DNA from: Apostichopus japonicus
Lineage: Eukaryota > Echinodermata > Holothuroidea > Aspidochirotida > Stichopodidae
Length of the DNA: 64,000 nucleotides
Reading direction: 5' to 3'
NCBI RefSeq assembly: GCF_037975245.1
Contig: NC_092573.1
Location: 3,474,501-3,538,500 of the forward strand
This document shows, piece by piece, positions 1 to 13,501 of this stretch. The position numbers were made by a program, and so were the translations under genes. How positions within the stretch are numbered: the stretch's first letter is position 1; the number at the start of each line of letters is the position of its first letter. The notes under the pieces are model-generated. The model was not told where the DNA came from, made no database searches, and saw only the letters and a list, made by a program, of their open reading frames with translations.

Positions 1-3000
1 ACAGGTGCACCAGATTCCTTTTGTTATTAAAATAGGTTACCTGTATCCCAATTGTTCTACATATTCGATAACGGTAGGTTATTCTATTTTACAGTATTAA
101 AGATATTAAATACACCTGTAATAGAAACATCTTTTGTCTTATAAAATAAATATCATGTTTACAACAGAATGTATGTCTGTTTACTTGTATCACTCTATTC
201 CGCTAGGTCTGTTTTTTTAATTCTTTTATATCATTTTTTTTAAATTCTTCTTTTCCTTCTCCATGTTTTTCTTAATTACGTCACTGTTTTATATCTTTCG
301 TCTTCACCTGTAATAAAACAGAAGCCGAATGCGAAAATGACAGCCAAATGAATTGTTATCCACACAGTAGGTTTTTTTTTTTCTGTCACGTGTGTCGTTC
401 TGGATTCTAATTGAAATATTTAGGTAGCCTGATTCGTCTCGTTCCTTTATTGATTGGTGTTAATTTTTTGGCGTTTTCACGCTTGCGCTCCCAAATCCAT
501 GTGTATCACAATCAGATGGACCAGAAAATTGACAAATTAAAAATCGTGTATCATATTGGGGATGATAAATCTCGGCTTTTGTAGAAAATTCTAACGTGGC
601 ATACTTTTTTTTTTTTTGCTCGGCAAACTTTGTTATTCACGTATACAAAAAAAAAAAAAATGACCGTATATAATTATTGTGTCTGACATACAAAACAAAA
701 AATGTCTTTTGTTCTCAAAGTCTCTAAAGCAATCCTATAGCTCGACTCGTGTCATATCACAATCATTATCTCTTCATCGTTAATTAAAAAATAAAATATG
801 GAACAAGGAGTGTTGAAACCTATTTTTTTTAATTCATATCAAATTCGTCCGCCATTGACTTTTTGTTTTCGTTTTCTCGTGAGAAAGGGCAAAACAAATA
901 ATTGTGGAATTTCGAAAGAAATATAGTTCAGTACTGAAAGTGATTTAGATACAAACAAAATTGCGACGGAAAGATAAAATAATGATGTGCATTTATTTTT
1001 ATTTCTGATATTTGTACAAATCTAAAATTGTTAAAATTCATACTGCAAAAAAAAAAAACGTCAATAATGTATATAATTTCTAAAATAGTTAACAGTTTCT
1101 TAAATATTTCTTAACCATTAAACATTCAAGTTTTAAAATATTCATCCCTGCAAAAATATCACAATAACAATCGTGCCCCTTCTTCCCACCCCTTTATATG
1201 GTGTAACTAACAAAATAAAGTTTAAATTGACGACTGTTAAAAGGCTTTGAAACGCTGCATTAAGCGCTATATAAATATAATTCATAATTATTATAATTAT
1301 TAACTGTTAAACTATAAATCGCACTTTTCAGCTATTCACGATATCTGATTCAGGTGACAAGCCATGAAATACGACCATGTTAAACAAACTGTAAGACAAC
1401 ATTAACGATGTCACGCTTAATTTTACCTTTCAATAATTTGCAGAAAGTAAACATGGGAGCATATTAACATTAATTATCATTATATAATTACCATTTTTCG
1501 TTCATTATTAGTTTTTAACTAATTAATATTCATTAAAGTCTGTGGTGTTTTCTATTTTTATAGTATCGAGTTTCGCGCTACGTAGACTATTTAATTATAT
1601 TAAATATGATTTGCATATCACATTTTCTCTCTTGAAAACATACATTAATGTAACATTTTACCAGTTCATCGATCATTTTCAGCAGCTTATCCTAACAAGG
1701 AAAGTCTTTAGTTCAAAATATGATAATGAATTATTGATGACTCTTGTTCAATGGTATTTATTGATTCATAGAGACCTGGTAAAATGTTCTTGCGTAAACA
1801 CAATTGTCATTTAAATAATTATCAAACAAGTCCAAACGATAAAATTATTACAATGCTTCCTATACCCCGAGCCTTCTCCAACAGAAAACAGAATAATAAA
1901 AAACAGAAGCTAGGCACATTGTGTATAGAATATATCAATGGAATTTACTTATCTTTTAAATTTAGTTTGTATGCAAAGACTCTGAAATAGGAGGTGAGGG
2001 GAGGGGGGGGGGGGTGGGCGGAGGTATCATATTTGTCTTCATCTGTTTTCAACAAACCTGGACTGTTCAAAATTCTGAATAAAAAATCTTATGAAATATA
2101 TTTTGAAAATATAAAATATAAAATGTCATAGAACATAATTGAAGTAGAGAAAATATATACCCATATAACAATGTGGAGTTACACCAGATACTGAAGGGGA
2201 GGAGAGGAGGGGGGGGGTGGGTAAATGTTATCTCCAAGGCTTCGATGAAAACACCCATATTATCATTAAAATAATTTATATAGTAAAGTGGCTATTATAA
2301 ATCATATTATTTTGTCTATAAGTCTATAATAATTTCGCGTTAACGTTTTATTTTACCATAAATGATGCTTAGAGAGAGAGAGAGAGAATTGTTTAGGTGA
2401 TCACAGTTTAGACAAAGTGATACAAGCGGTTATGCTTCTCAGAATTGTTTCCAAAGCCATTCCTTATGTACTTTTCACCGATGCGTCCGATTCAGGTGCC
2501 TTGTTTCACCACTCGCATAATAATCCCTATTAGCCTAGCATCCACCCCCCCCCCTCCCGGCCCTAACCCGGCAAGTCGACCAAGATTTAAAAACTTCCGT
2601 GAAAAGTTATTACTCATGACAACTGAAGAAGAAAACTTTTCTTATCAATTTGTGTTGTTATCAAATCAAGGCAATAATCAAAAAATAATTAACTATTGTT
2701 TACATTTGGTAAATGTTCCGTAATATTTTCCCGTTTAGTTTTGTGCTTTTTTTGGGGGGGGGGGGGCTTTTGTTGCTGTATGGATTCTGGGAATTATTCA
2801 TCCCTTAGATTTTTCACTAATATCTGATGCTAAAGTCCTAACAAAGTCCTAACATTTTGGAGTGCTTAATGCTAACAAACATTTTTTTTTTATAAAATCA
2901 AACAAAACGCCAAAAAGAGGGGAACAAAGAAGGAAAAAAGATACAAAGAAGTACAAAAATATAGGAAACACAGTTCGTAAATATTTCCAAAATGTGACAA

Positions 3001-3330
3001 ATATTATATCCCGTTTCGTTTTGGAAACGTCGTTTGCTCCGTTACACCCTTCTCTAGAAAATAATGAATTATTTTCTCACCTATATAGTTTTCATTAAAT
3101 ACAAATGAAATGATAACCAATTTCACGGGATGAAGCAAGAGCTAAAAAAATCTCTGTCAAATTTCTATAAATTCTTCTCTTCTCCCTCCTCTCTCTCTTT
3201 ACGTTCGTAAATTTCGCTCATTCGAGGTGCCTTCAGCTTATAGGACTCCGTTGCATATATTTTTTCTTTAACGCCTCTAGCTAATTTTGTCAACGTTGAA
3301 GTGAGTTACCGGAAGCAGCTGGGAAGGCTG
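1..3330. other. Upstream flank or 5' intron of NR2E3, no gene recognised
   Basis: AT-rich DNA with scattered homopolymers. G/C tracts lie at 1999-2014, 2210-2221, 2542-2554 (C) and 2754-2766, and a GA run at 2371-2388. The short open frames here show no family similarity or convincing splice borders. The missing first exon of NR2E3 (phase: one base of a codon at its end) could lie here, but no candidate stood out. Confidence 0.6.
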
Positions 3331-3383
3331 AGCGGTATAGGGGCTTGAACTCGCCTTCCGTTAGCCCGACACTTACCGCACTA
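3331..3383 (-). mobile_element. tRNA-derived SINE-like fragment
   Basis: On the - strand GCGAGTTCAAGCCCC (B-box-like, about 3353-3339) lies roughly 30 bases after TAGTGCGGTAAGTGTCGGG (A-box-like, about 3383-3365). Spacing and order match an RNA polymerase III promoter in a tRNA-like head. The anticodon arm is too short for a working tRNA. The 3' tail was not delimited. Confidence 0.4.
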
Positions 3384-3392
3384 TTTCAACCT

Positions 3393-3903
3393 CTTACGGA
3401 GGACTCAAATCATAATTTGTGGCTAAAAATCACCGACTTGTGTAAATTGATTGAAGTTATCGGAAGGAAAAAGTAATAGTGAGGTACAGAGTAGAATTTT
3501 GGTTGAAATACAAGAATATGTAAGGAAAGCCAATTGATCTATAATTTGTTGGTTTAAGAACTTATGAAAATATTATTTACTGACGCGTCAAGGGATAAAA
3601 GACAGGGAAGATATGGTTGAAATATACCTTATTTTTTAGGTGGACATATTTTGTCAGATTTTCACAAAACCACAAACTTTTGGAAGTCATAAGAAGTGTA
3701 ATCGCCCCGAGGAACAGTGTGTTAGTGGTTTATTTATTATATATGAATTTGTTTTTATATCAGAATAATTCATTGTTGTTTTATTTATCTCTGCTGTTAT
3801 TTGATATTTTTGGTTTACTGATAATCCGAGTGATGGACCAGTTATATACGGTATATATGTTTATATATATATATATATGTTTATATATATTATATATATA
3901 TAT

Positions 3904-3938
<35 letters not shown>

Positions 3939-6900
3939 GTGCATAAACTTTCTTTTTAAATATATATTTTGGGACAATGTAATTTCGTCCTTTTAATAAT
4001 AGCTTTTTTTTTTAAATAATAAAAGATAAACAGATACAAACCTGGAAAAAGTGATTCCATGTCTCAACATGTTAATAAATTTTGTGATGTAAATGTATAT
4101 GATAAAAAACCGTAGTTTATATGTATTTCTATATATTATGTATTTTTTTATTATTCGGCGCATGTTAAGTGTTTTTTTTTTAAATATATTTTTGGGCAAG
4201 TCTAAGTCAAAGTGTAATTGATAATGCCAGAGTTGTCGCAAGCCATGTCTGATATTTCTATATTTTTTATGTTTTCCATTTAATATTTTTCATATTTTTA
4301 TATTTGGGATATTTCCCAGACCTCGAAATTATCCCAGAGCCCCGCTCTCATCAAGCTTCGCTATTGGTTAAACAAGGAAGCCTGTCTCTATAGGACAGTC
4401 AATAAAGTGACTAATTAATAATATTATTTCATTGAATCAACAAAACAAGAAATCGTTAAGTATTTCGAAGTTTTCATAATTCTGTTTGAATACTATGCTA
4501 TAACAACAGGCCAGGACTGTAACAGTTTCTTGAAATATTTGACATGTTTATAAAATCCTAATTTCAAAATGACGGAGGTTGCACTCTTTTCGAGTGTCCA
4601 TCATGGATCACATCACTTTTACAGGAGTGATATTAAATCTTAAAAAAGAGTGACTTCAATCCCAAATTCCCGCTACATCTAGTGAGTGTTTCTAATCTAT
4701 ATAGTCTGCTCAAAATTGACAAGAATTCACTCTGAGGAAAGGAATTAATTCCCTCTAGAAAGAGTTATCATACTGGACACTCTTCGAAAGAATACAATCT
4801 CACCCTTTGGTATTAAGAATGTGGGTATCAGCTAATCAACTGTTCGACTAAAGAACATTGGTATATTACACTGCGTGCATCCTGCAATATTGATCAAAAT
4901 TCGTTATAAACACTACTTTAATGACAAAGACCTTTCATTCAGTCTGACGGCTTTAATTAAGCCCCAGTTTACACTTTTGACCTCAGGCTCCTTTGCCCGA
5001 ATTTCTTTTCGACGATAAACCATTTAAATATCTCTCCCAAATGATCTATTAAAGGCTTGAGTGTACCGCAAATGACATAATGAAAGTTTACTGCAATAAT
5101 TTAATAAAGTATTCTTATGAAAGCCTTTGCATTACTTATACACGTTAGTATATAGTCTTGTAATGAACAACGAGCTAGGATCCTACACGACTGGTTTTGC
5201 TGTTAGAAAAAAAAAACTTTAATTGAAATATTTTGAAATACAACATTTCTGCATATTTGGTTTTACTTTAAGAAGAGAAATCAACTGGTTACTGGATTTA
5301 TTCAGATCTTTCCCTTATTAGTAAAAACAGAGAGAATTATTAAACTATTGGAGTGGCGAGATTAACTAGTTCCTATATCTTTACATGAATTAAATATATA
5401 TTAAATTTATTTTAATAAGTATACCTTGGAACATAAAAACCGTTGGAAGAACAATTATACTTTTCATTTAACTTAATAAAAAAAGATACTATAGATTTGC
5501 GAGACGTTAACAACATTGACATATGGTGGAATCAACGTAATTTTGGCTATTTCATGTCAGTTCAGCATTTATTAAACTAGATAATAAGCAATCGAAAAAT
5601 CTAAAACACCGCTCAATATTGCAAGTCTTGGAAAATGGCTTGATTGATTGACAGAATTAATGAGAGAGCGATATTTCTAATCTCGTATCTTTAAAGTGAA
5701 TTAATTATATTTTTCATTTATTTTAAGGTATTTTGAAATTGTAGATTTACATGTGATCTAAAATATCACTAATGGCGTGCTTAATTAATGCAATGATATA
5801 TTTAAAGATGTCTTTAAGTTGAGACTAAAACCAGATGTTGCTTGTTACACATTTGCGATCGTAACCTATGGCAACACTAAAAAATAAATTTAAAAAAAAT
5901 AATTCCCGTAAGAATATTAGAATACATAAGAGTAATATCATACAAAATTTCGAAATAGCAACTTTATTGTTTCAAACTAATATTTGTCCATGTCGTGACG
6001 TCATAATGACGACAAAGTAGACCATGTTTAATCCTTATATGTTTCTTTTTATTATTTTACCGAAAGTATTCTACCTATTGCATCAGCAACCGAAAAAAAT
6101 TATATATTTTCACAGTTTTTTTTTCTTCAGGCATATTTAGTTTTCTGAATCCGTTGTGGTGTAATTAGCACGTTTTTAAGTGAATACTATGAAAGAAGGA
6201 GAAGAAAAATCCACTTCCCTATTCTCCTACTGGTTTAGTATTTCCCGTTTTGTCATATAAAATTCAAGCATTTAATCACATTTGCATAATTTAATTCCTA
6301 ATTAAAGAATGAATGGATACTGTGATAAAATTTGGAAACAAAAGCAACTGTTTTTTCCCCATCCTTTGGCTATTACGGACAAGTAGGTTAATTGTTGTCC
6401 TGTATAAATAACCCCGAGGAAACAAAAGGAAGAAGAATACCAAACAAATAATAAACAAAAGGCCGAGATAAAACGAGAAGTAAACCTATATGAAAGAGCG
6501 AGAGACAATGAGTGAGTGAGAGAGGAATTTATGAAAGAAACCAAACCAAACTCAACATGATAATAAATAAATAAGAAATTCAAATATTTATTTGCTTCTT
6601 TCCATTGTTTTCCGTTGTCCATTTACTTATAAAATAACTATAAAACTAATAAAAGCAAATTCCACACGTGTAACAAAAATTCCATTGGAGATTTTCTCAC
6701 CATTATAGTTAACGCTAAAGAAACGTCATAAACAATATCGGTTCCATTTCCCCCTATGTTTTGCTAGAACTGGGTAACAATAAAACCGCTACAACATAGG
6801 AATGAATGCATCCAACCGATGTAATACAAATTATTGTATTGTAACAATAATTTGCGGGCGTTGTGGAAACAAACTCTGTAATAACTTTCAAAAATGTAAT

Positions 6901-7540
6901 CAATATTTATTAGGTAATGGGCATGGATGACGTCACTATTGTAATGGTTGCTATGGGTGTTTGTTGGCTGCATGTGTACCCGGTGTAACTGTTGTAACGT
7001 AGAGAAGAAGTCCTCTACCCTAACTATTTTATTTTCTTAATTCTACTTTTCATTTAACAACCAAGTAGATCTTCATTTCCCTGTTCGTTTCTTTAATCCT
7101 TAATTATTTTCTTAATACATTTACTTTGTTATTATTAAATCAACGATATTAGTATATGCATGCTACATAAAAAGGAAGTGGGAGGTGGAGGTGCCTAAGG
7201 AGGGGGCGGTGTAAAGGGTGTTCACATGAAGTTTGATTAGGTAATAATGTCGATCCAAAATCAAAGATAAATTGAAAATTGCAAATATTTTCTCCTAAAA
7301 TATTCCACATCAAAGTAAATTAATTTAAAAGACTTATTAGTTATACATATTCTGAAAAAATTATAAATGTTTTTTTTTTATAACCGGTGATTGATTGGTA
7401 TGGATTGAGAGTTGTTAGCCAACTCTTACTAGTCAATGTGAGACCTAACCAATGAAATCGCTTGTTATATACGTCAGTTATTGTATACAGTTTCTATACA
7501 TTTATAACAAAACCATGAACCATATCGTCATCTGGTCAAT
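3393..7540. other. Non-coding stretch upstream of NR2E3 exon A
   Basis: It holds a (TA)n/TATG microsatellite (3851-3935), the inverted-repeat element 4579-4797, TGACGTCA at 5996-6003 and 6928-6935, and a G-rich patch at 7172-7210. No exon or RNA gene was recognised. Confidence 0.6.
4579..4797. mobile_element. MITE-like element with terminal inverted repeats
   Basis: Left end 4579-4607 (starts TTGCACTCTTTTCGAGTGTC) and the reverse complement of right end 4797-4769 (starts TTGTATTCTTTCGAAGAGTG) align over about 29 bases with a few mismatches and a 2-base indel. They bracket a 219-bp AT-rich interior without coding capacity. No clear target-site duplication was seen, so a MITE is plausible rather than shown. 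Confidence 0.4.
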
Positions 7541-7788
7541 GAGTTTATGTATGTATGTATCTGTATGTATTTTATATCCTCCTGCAAGCAGGAACTCGCG
7601 AAGAAGCCCCATTGGCTTATCAAAGCCGCAAGCTGACCGAAGTCAGTCTCTTAAATTCATATTTAACCTCCATGATTATGAATTGTCAACAACTCTGTAA
7701 CTGGACGACATACATAAATCTTGGAGTGACTCGAACCGGGGATCTTATGACTGGAAGGCACCGGCGTTAACCACTGACCTAACACTCC
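7541..7788 (-). mobile_element. tRNA-derived SINE with complete tRNA-like head
   Basis: On the - strand a 66-base tRNA-like head (7788-7723) starts GGAGTG and ends CACTCC, a perfect 6-bp acceptor stem. It holds an A-box region (AGGTCAGTGGTTAACGCC) and a B-box (CCCGGTTCGAGTC). About 150 bases of SINE body follow, then a tail of (ATAC)-type repeats (7573-7541). A body containing inverted GACTTCGGTC-type motifs, plus a simple-repeat tail, is typical of invertebrate SINEs. It lies in the intron or flank just upstream of NR2E3 exon A, in antisense orientation. Confidence 0.75.
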
Positions 7789-8185
7789 TGCAGCTAACAC
7801 CACTGATCTAACACACGTATACAAGATAAACGTTGTGTAAATAGCTAATATGCCTACCATAAATCAGAGATTATATAAAATAACAAAATAAAAGATAACA
7901 TAATAAATGAAAGATTTATGAAGAATGAGGAATATAAAATAAACATTTGGGACAATATCTTTTACAACTTCCCGTCAAACTTGTTATATTATTGAAACCC
8001 AAACATGCCATCTTTTGAACGTTTATCTGAAAAGATTAAACATATACTCGATTATAACTTTGTGATTTTTTTTACTATTTATTAAGCAAGATCAACTTTA
8101 GAAATTCGTTATTTATATTATTGGTTTTATTAAATATATTATCAACTAATCAATAATCTTTAATATTTTTTCTCCCCCTTTTTAG

Positions 8186-8318
8186 CACCTAAGCGTGTCG
8201 GCGGTCTGATTTGTAAGGTCTGCGGTGACATTTCCTCTGGTAAACACTATGGGATTTACGCGTGTAATGGCTGCAGTGGATTCTTTAAAAGAAGCGTGCG
8301 AAGGAAATTGATTTATCG
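8186..8318 (+). CDS. NR2E3: NR2E3 exon A: first zinc finger and P-box
   Basis: This exon follows a pyrimidine-rich tract ending in AG (8171-8185) and is followed by donor GTTAGT. The first two bases finish a codon begun in an upstream exon that was not found. It encodes PKRVGG, then the C-x2-C-x13-C-x2-C finger with [11 protein letters not shown], then the recognition helix [14 protein letters not shown]. The last codon is split: CG here, A in the next exon. The P-box CNGCS is the form used by the NR2E group. Confidence 0.97.
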
Positions 8319-11300
8319 GTTAGTTTACACAAAAATTGATCCATTATTATTATTATTATTTGCTTTCTTGATATGAAGAACATCCAATCTTTCTTTGAAA
8401 TGATTCAGGAAAATGTTGGCTACTCAAGACGAAGAGAGAGAGAGAGGGGGGGGGGGTAGGGGGAGAAAATACAAACTATGGGGACACAATAATTGACCAA
8501 GACTCGTACGCTTTTCGTTTGCGTTTTTGCGCAATAATGTAAATATATCGAAGCTTTGGGTGCACGGTGTCCTAAATAATCAATATTGTAATTAAAATTT
8601 CCCAAATTAATAATACATATCCTCCTAGATTGAGATTAAAACGTTTCGGAAACTGTGTCATTTGCAATGTACTTAGAACGCCCGGAGCACAGTTATTGAT
8701 AACTTATAGATAGTCTACATGTACGACAGCAAAGTCATGCAATAATAAAATTGAAAAAATGATGGGAATGATAAGAATAAGAAGACGGATTTAGGTAGTT
8801 ATCATTAGATGAACCCAAGAAAGCAAATTAATTAATTACATAGTCCCATGTATTGTTTTCTTTGCTTAATTGTAATTTCAGACTATAAGGATTATCAAAA
8901 ATAAGTAATTTTGCTTTACATGAAATAAGAAACATTACTAGAGTATAAATAAAAGCGTACATGTAAATTATTCAAAACAGTTTGAAATAATGACAGGAAT
9001 TGGTTCAAAATAGTATCACCTCTACTCAATTGTTCAATTAAACCAGAGTTTAATTAAATTTGTCCGTTACCTATTTAATGGTAGCTATATGTAATTAATC
9101 TGACAATAATATACCTAATTGAAAGTGGAATAAAATAACTTGAGATATCTGTTTTAACATTCAGCACAAATCTTACAACTGTAACAGATTTTTGATTGCA
9201 CTTTTCAATAATTTCATAAGTTATATCGGTTTAATTTTTTCTGAAGCTGAGCGTAACTTTGTTTGCTTTATAGAAGCGCAATAAAGGATATGAATTCTCT
9301 TGAAAGTTGCTGATTTAACTGATAATAGTAAATTATCTTTCAGATGCCAAGCTGGTACAGGTATGTGTGTGGTTGACAAGGCTCATCGTAATCAATGTCA
9401 AGCCTGCAGATTAAAGAAATGCTTAGAAACCGGGATGAACAAGGATGGTAAGATGATAGAATATAACCTTTGACATATAAGCTTAAAGTATATTAGTAAA
9501 TAAGTGGATTTGATATTCAGACGTAATATGCAATGATTGGATGAATCGTACAATGACGAAATCATGGACGTTATAAATTAACAAAATAAGTTTCTAAAAG
9601 ATTCAAACTCCAGTGAGAGCTTCATTAATAAGTTCGGAGGAAGAAAGAGGGAAGTGTAGGCAAGTAGGGGGTGAGGTGGGAGGGGGGGGGGAGTGAGGGA
9701 CGGTGGATAATACCAAAACGATGTTGCGATTAAAGCATTCATAATATTTCAATTTGTTTTTGGAACAAGGACAGGGACCATCATATACAGACGAACAGAT
9801 TCACATTACGGTGCTACAATATCTTCTCGCAGTAACAGACGAATAAAATGTGATTTGATACTTCCAACTTGGGCAAAATGTTTGAATCACAGTCACCACA
9901 AATTCAAGTTTATAAAACCCTTGCAACTCTTCTTCTTCTTAGCAATCTCTGCTCATTTTTAATTTATATTTTAATTAATTTGTCTGCTTATTATTTTTAT
10001 TATAATTGTACACAATTACACATATTTTTTCCATCTGTTCAAAAGGAAAGGCAACCTCGCAATACGCCACATAATGAGAGTGGACAAAGTTCCACCTGTT
10101 TGTGAAACTAACCCTCATGACGTCTTGCTGACGATGACGAATATGTGGTTATATAGTTTACTTCAATTATACGAATGAAATTATTGCTATATTTATTTTC
10201 ACATTTTTTTTCCAGCTGTTCAAAATGAAAGGCAACCTCGAAATACGTCACATATGAGACTGGACAACGTTCCACCTGTTTGTGCAACTGATCCTCATGA
10301 CGTCACGATGGCGTATCGACCCAAGTCGGTAGAGACATCTGTGTATAAAGGTCCCAGTGATACGACGACCAACCAGAGATTCATGGCCAGCTTACTCACA
10401 GCAGAAACCTGCGCGAAACTCGAACCAGAGGACGGTACGCAGACTAATTATAGAAAGCTGCTAGATTGCATTTCTCAGATTTTGTTTGTTTCTTTATTTC
10501 TTTTCAAGTTTAAATTTATATTCAAAGTTGACTGTTTGCAGAAAGCATCTGTGGCAAGTTTGTGTTGATCTTTACGTGTTAGGTTAGAATGGTTAGGCTA
10601 CTTCCCTAGCATAATAGGGACCGGATATATTACTATTGTAAACGATATTCACAAGAATAAAGCATGAAAATGAAAGGACTGTTTGATTTGTAATCAACTG
10701 TTTGAAATAATCGTCGATATTGTCTCTTTTCATCTTCTATAAGAACGGTTTTTATTCTGGTATTTAATATCTCAACAACGCTAGAAAATCATGACGTCAC
10801 GGTTTAAACGAATAAAGTTCTGTTAACAGGTGTGAATCCTTATTTATTCTTTTAATTTCCAAATCCATTTGGTTTGTATCATAATCATATTTAGTAACTA
10901 AACATTTGAACGGAATACAATAACTAAGAGTAGTCAGTGGCTTTAATTATTATATTTTTTTTGGCTATGAAAATTAATTTTTACTGCATTTTCTGGAATG
11001 TTAAGCCGTTTTCTTTAAAGCTTTTGCTCCATTTTACAGCAAGCCCTCGAGAAGTTGATATTATAAGTGACGTCAGAACACCTACACCTTCCCCATCTAC
11101 GGATGACAGTAACACACTTAAGAGAGAAATATCGGCGCTGTATCAAGCTCCTTACGATAACATTTACGAGATCTCTGCGAGGCTCCTCTTCACTGCCGTC
11201 AAATGGTCAAAGAATTTACCATCATTCGCAGCTTTGCCTTTTCGAGATCAAGTAGGATTTATTTTATTTTAAAAATTGTTTTTGAAGTTACGTAGAAAAC

Positions 11301-13443
11301 TTTAAATTTTTGGCTGATTGATATAGTTGTTTGACTGCAAAAGAAACCAAAAAGAATGAAGCAATTTTATATTTATCCTAGAAAAGAATTATCTGTAAAC
11401 TCTATCAGTAAAAGAAATGACATAACAGTGATTAAAGAGTTAAACTTATGAAAATTTTAAATAAATTATCAATGAATATTCACTTTGTTGCCAATATGAT
11501 CTTGCTAAGAATGTGAACCATTAGTGAAGATAAAAGGATTTTACTAACTTTTAGATTTGAGTTATTTTGACAAATGCTGTGCATACTGTTACCTATAGAT
11601 TGTGAAACAATACAAAAAATACTGTAATTTCGTATTTGTTTAAAGTTTCTGGTTTTCTCTTCAGCAATCTTATACGAAGCAAACCTAGTATTTTTAAACT
11701 TTTCTTGGAAGTAACCAAACTAAGAAACTCTATATATAGAGGTGTTGACCCTTAAAAAAGATCAATAAGTAACCGGTTGATTGGATCCTGATTAAGTAGT
11801 CGCTACACTAATCTGATGTTTACGCATATATAACGTAGAAATAAACTATAGCACTGACTCGATTACAGAATAAATACCAAAACATATATCTGTTGTTCCT
11901 TGAATAGAAAAGTAAACAGTTCAGTTTATATAAATTATGAGATAATCACACGATGTGGAAAGTAACAAAACTGGCATACTACTGGTTTAATGAGTTACGT
12001 TGCCATTTAAGACAGAGAAATTTGAAAAATGAAAATTATTCCAAAACTTTCTTTATTGGAAATTAGTTGTATTAATGTAAAACTAGACGCTAGGAATTTT
12101 AATTTGATCATTTTTAAATTTTGTTAAGCCATCACTTGACCATGTTTTGCATTTAGTTACAAAGCGAAGAAAATATGCAAGCAACATATCTGACCAGTTT
12201 ATAAACAAAGAGATAAAATACTGTTAGCAACTTGCTTAACTACTGGAAAAAAGTTCTAAAAAACCCCGTCGCATTTTGTACAAGGACTGATTTTAGAGCA
12301 ATAAGATTTACTCTTAAATGTCAATAATTTTCAACATCAATAAAACAAGGAAATTTCTTCCATTTTTCAGGTTATTTTGTTGGAGGAGGCGTGGAGTGAA
12401 TTATTCTTACTTTGCGCTATTCAGTGGTCGATGCCTTTGGAATCTTGTCCTCTGATAAGTGGTCTGTATGAACAATCTCAGGCCAGCAACACACCGATAC
12501 TGCCCTCAATGGTGGCAGAGTTGCAAATTCTTCAAGAAGTTGTAGCCAGATACCGAGCTATTCGTGTAGATCCGGCTGAATTTGCTTGTCTGAAGGCGGT
12601 GGTTTTGTTTAAGTCAGGTAGGTAATTATCTCCTGTGACGACGTAAGAACAACGTGGATGTTTAGAGGAACTCTCCTGGAGGGGGGGGGGGAGTGGGGGG
12701 GGGGGGCTTAGGATAGGCTGGGCTTGAAAAATCAATTAAAATTCTTTTGAGTTCTCAAAGAAACAATTTATCTATGCATTCTGATTGAACTTCGCATTCA
12801 CTTATAAATGCTTACCGTTTTTAGGGTATCGATAGTAGAAGTTGTCAAATAAGTGAACTGGTAGCAGGCATAAGTGATGTCAGTTATTAGTTTCATAGAG
12901 TTACATGTTTTATGTAAATGATACGTGATACGATATCTGCAACCAAATTTTGAATAATCCAATCAATGTTTGGACAACAAACCTGTTTGACTAGAGTTCA
13001 AGTTTTAGTACAAACTATATCAACTCAAGAACAGTACTAAGGTATACTATATGCAATTAACACCATTAATTAGTTATTTCTGCTCTAATCTCTCATGATT
13101 CTTTAATTGAAAGCCAGTTCGGACAAATCTAATACCATTCTATGTTGTACTATATGTAGGTCACGCTTCGTATTGACAATATGAACAATTCTGAACCTTT
13201 ATCTAATAGAAACTAAATTTCATATTTCTCAAGTTATTAAGACGTGCAATGTGAAGCGTTATCTGAAAGTGCCATACATACAAACTGTCCCAACAGTGAC
13301 AGAGCTGAGTCTAAATGGCATATGTCTCAGGCATGACAGATAAAAAGTGAAAACAATGTATTAGAGGTCGCTATTTCAAATTCGCGTATAAGCAACATAA
13401 ATATTAGGGCGCTGTTAAAATGTATATGGCGTTAATGCAATAC

Positions 13444-13501
<58 letters not shown>

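Larger units (their letters stand above)
8319..12370 (+). other. NR2E3 introns between exons A and E
   Basis: Introns 8319-9343, 9448-10215, 10435-11039 and 11252-12370. Apart from the exon C relic they are plain AT-rich DNA. Intron A-B has a GA run followed by a G-tract (8429-8465). Intron B-C has a G-rich stretch (9640-9695). Intron C-D contains a perfect TGACGTCA at 10792-10799. No further exon or element was recognised in the 1.1-kb intron D-E. Confidence 0.8.

Noticed and set aside
9869-10105. 78-residue + strand open frame
   Set aside because: It is an accidental frame running through intron into the dead exon C copy.
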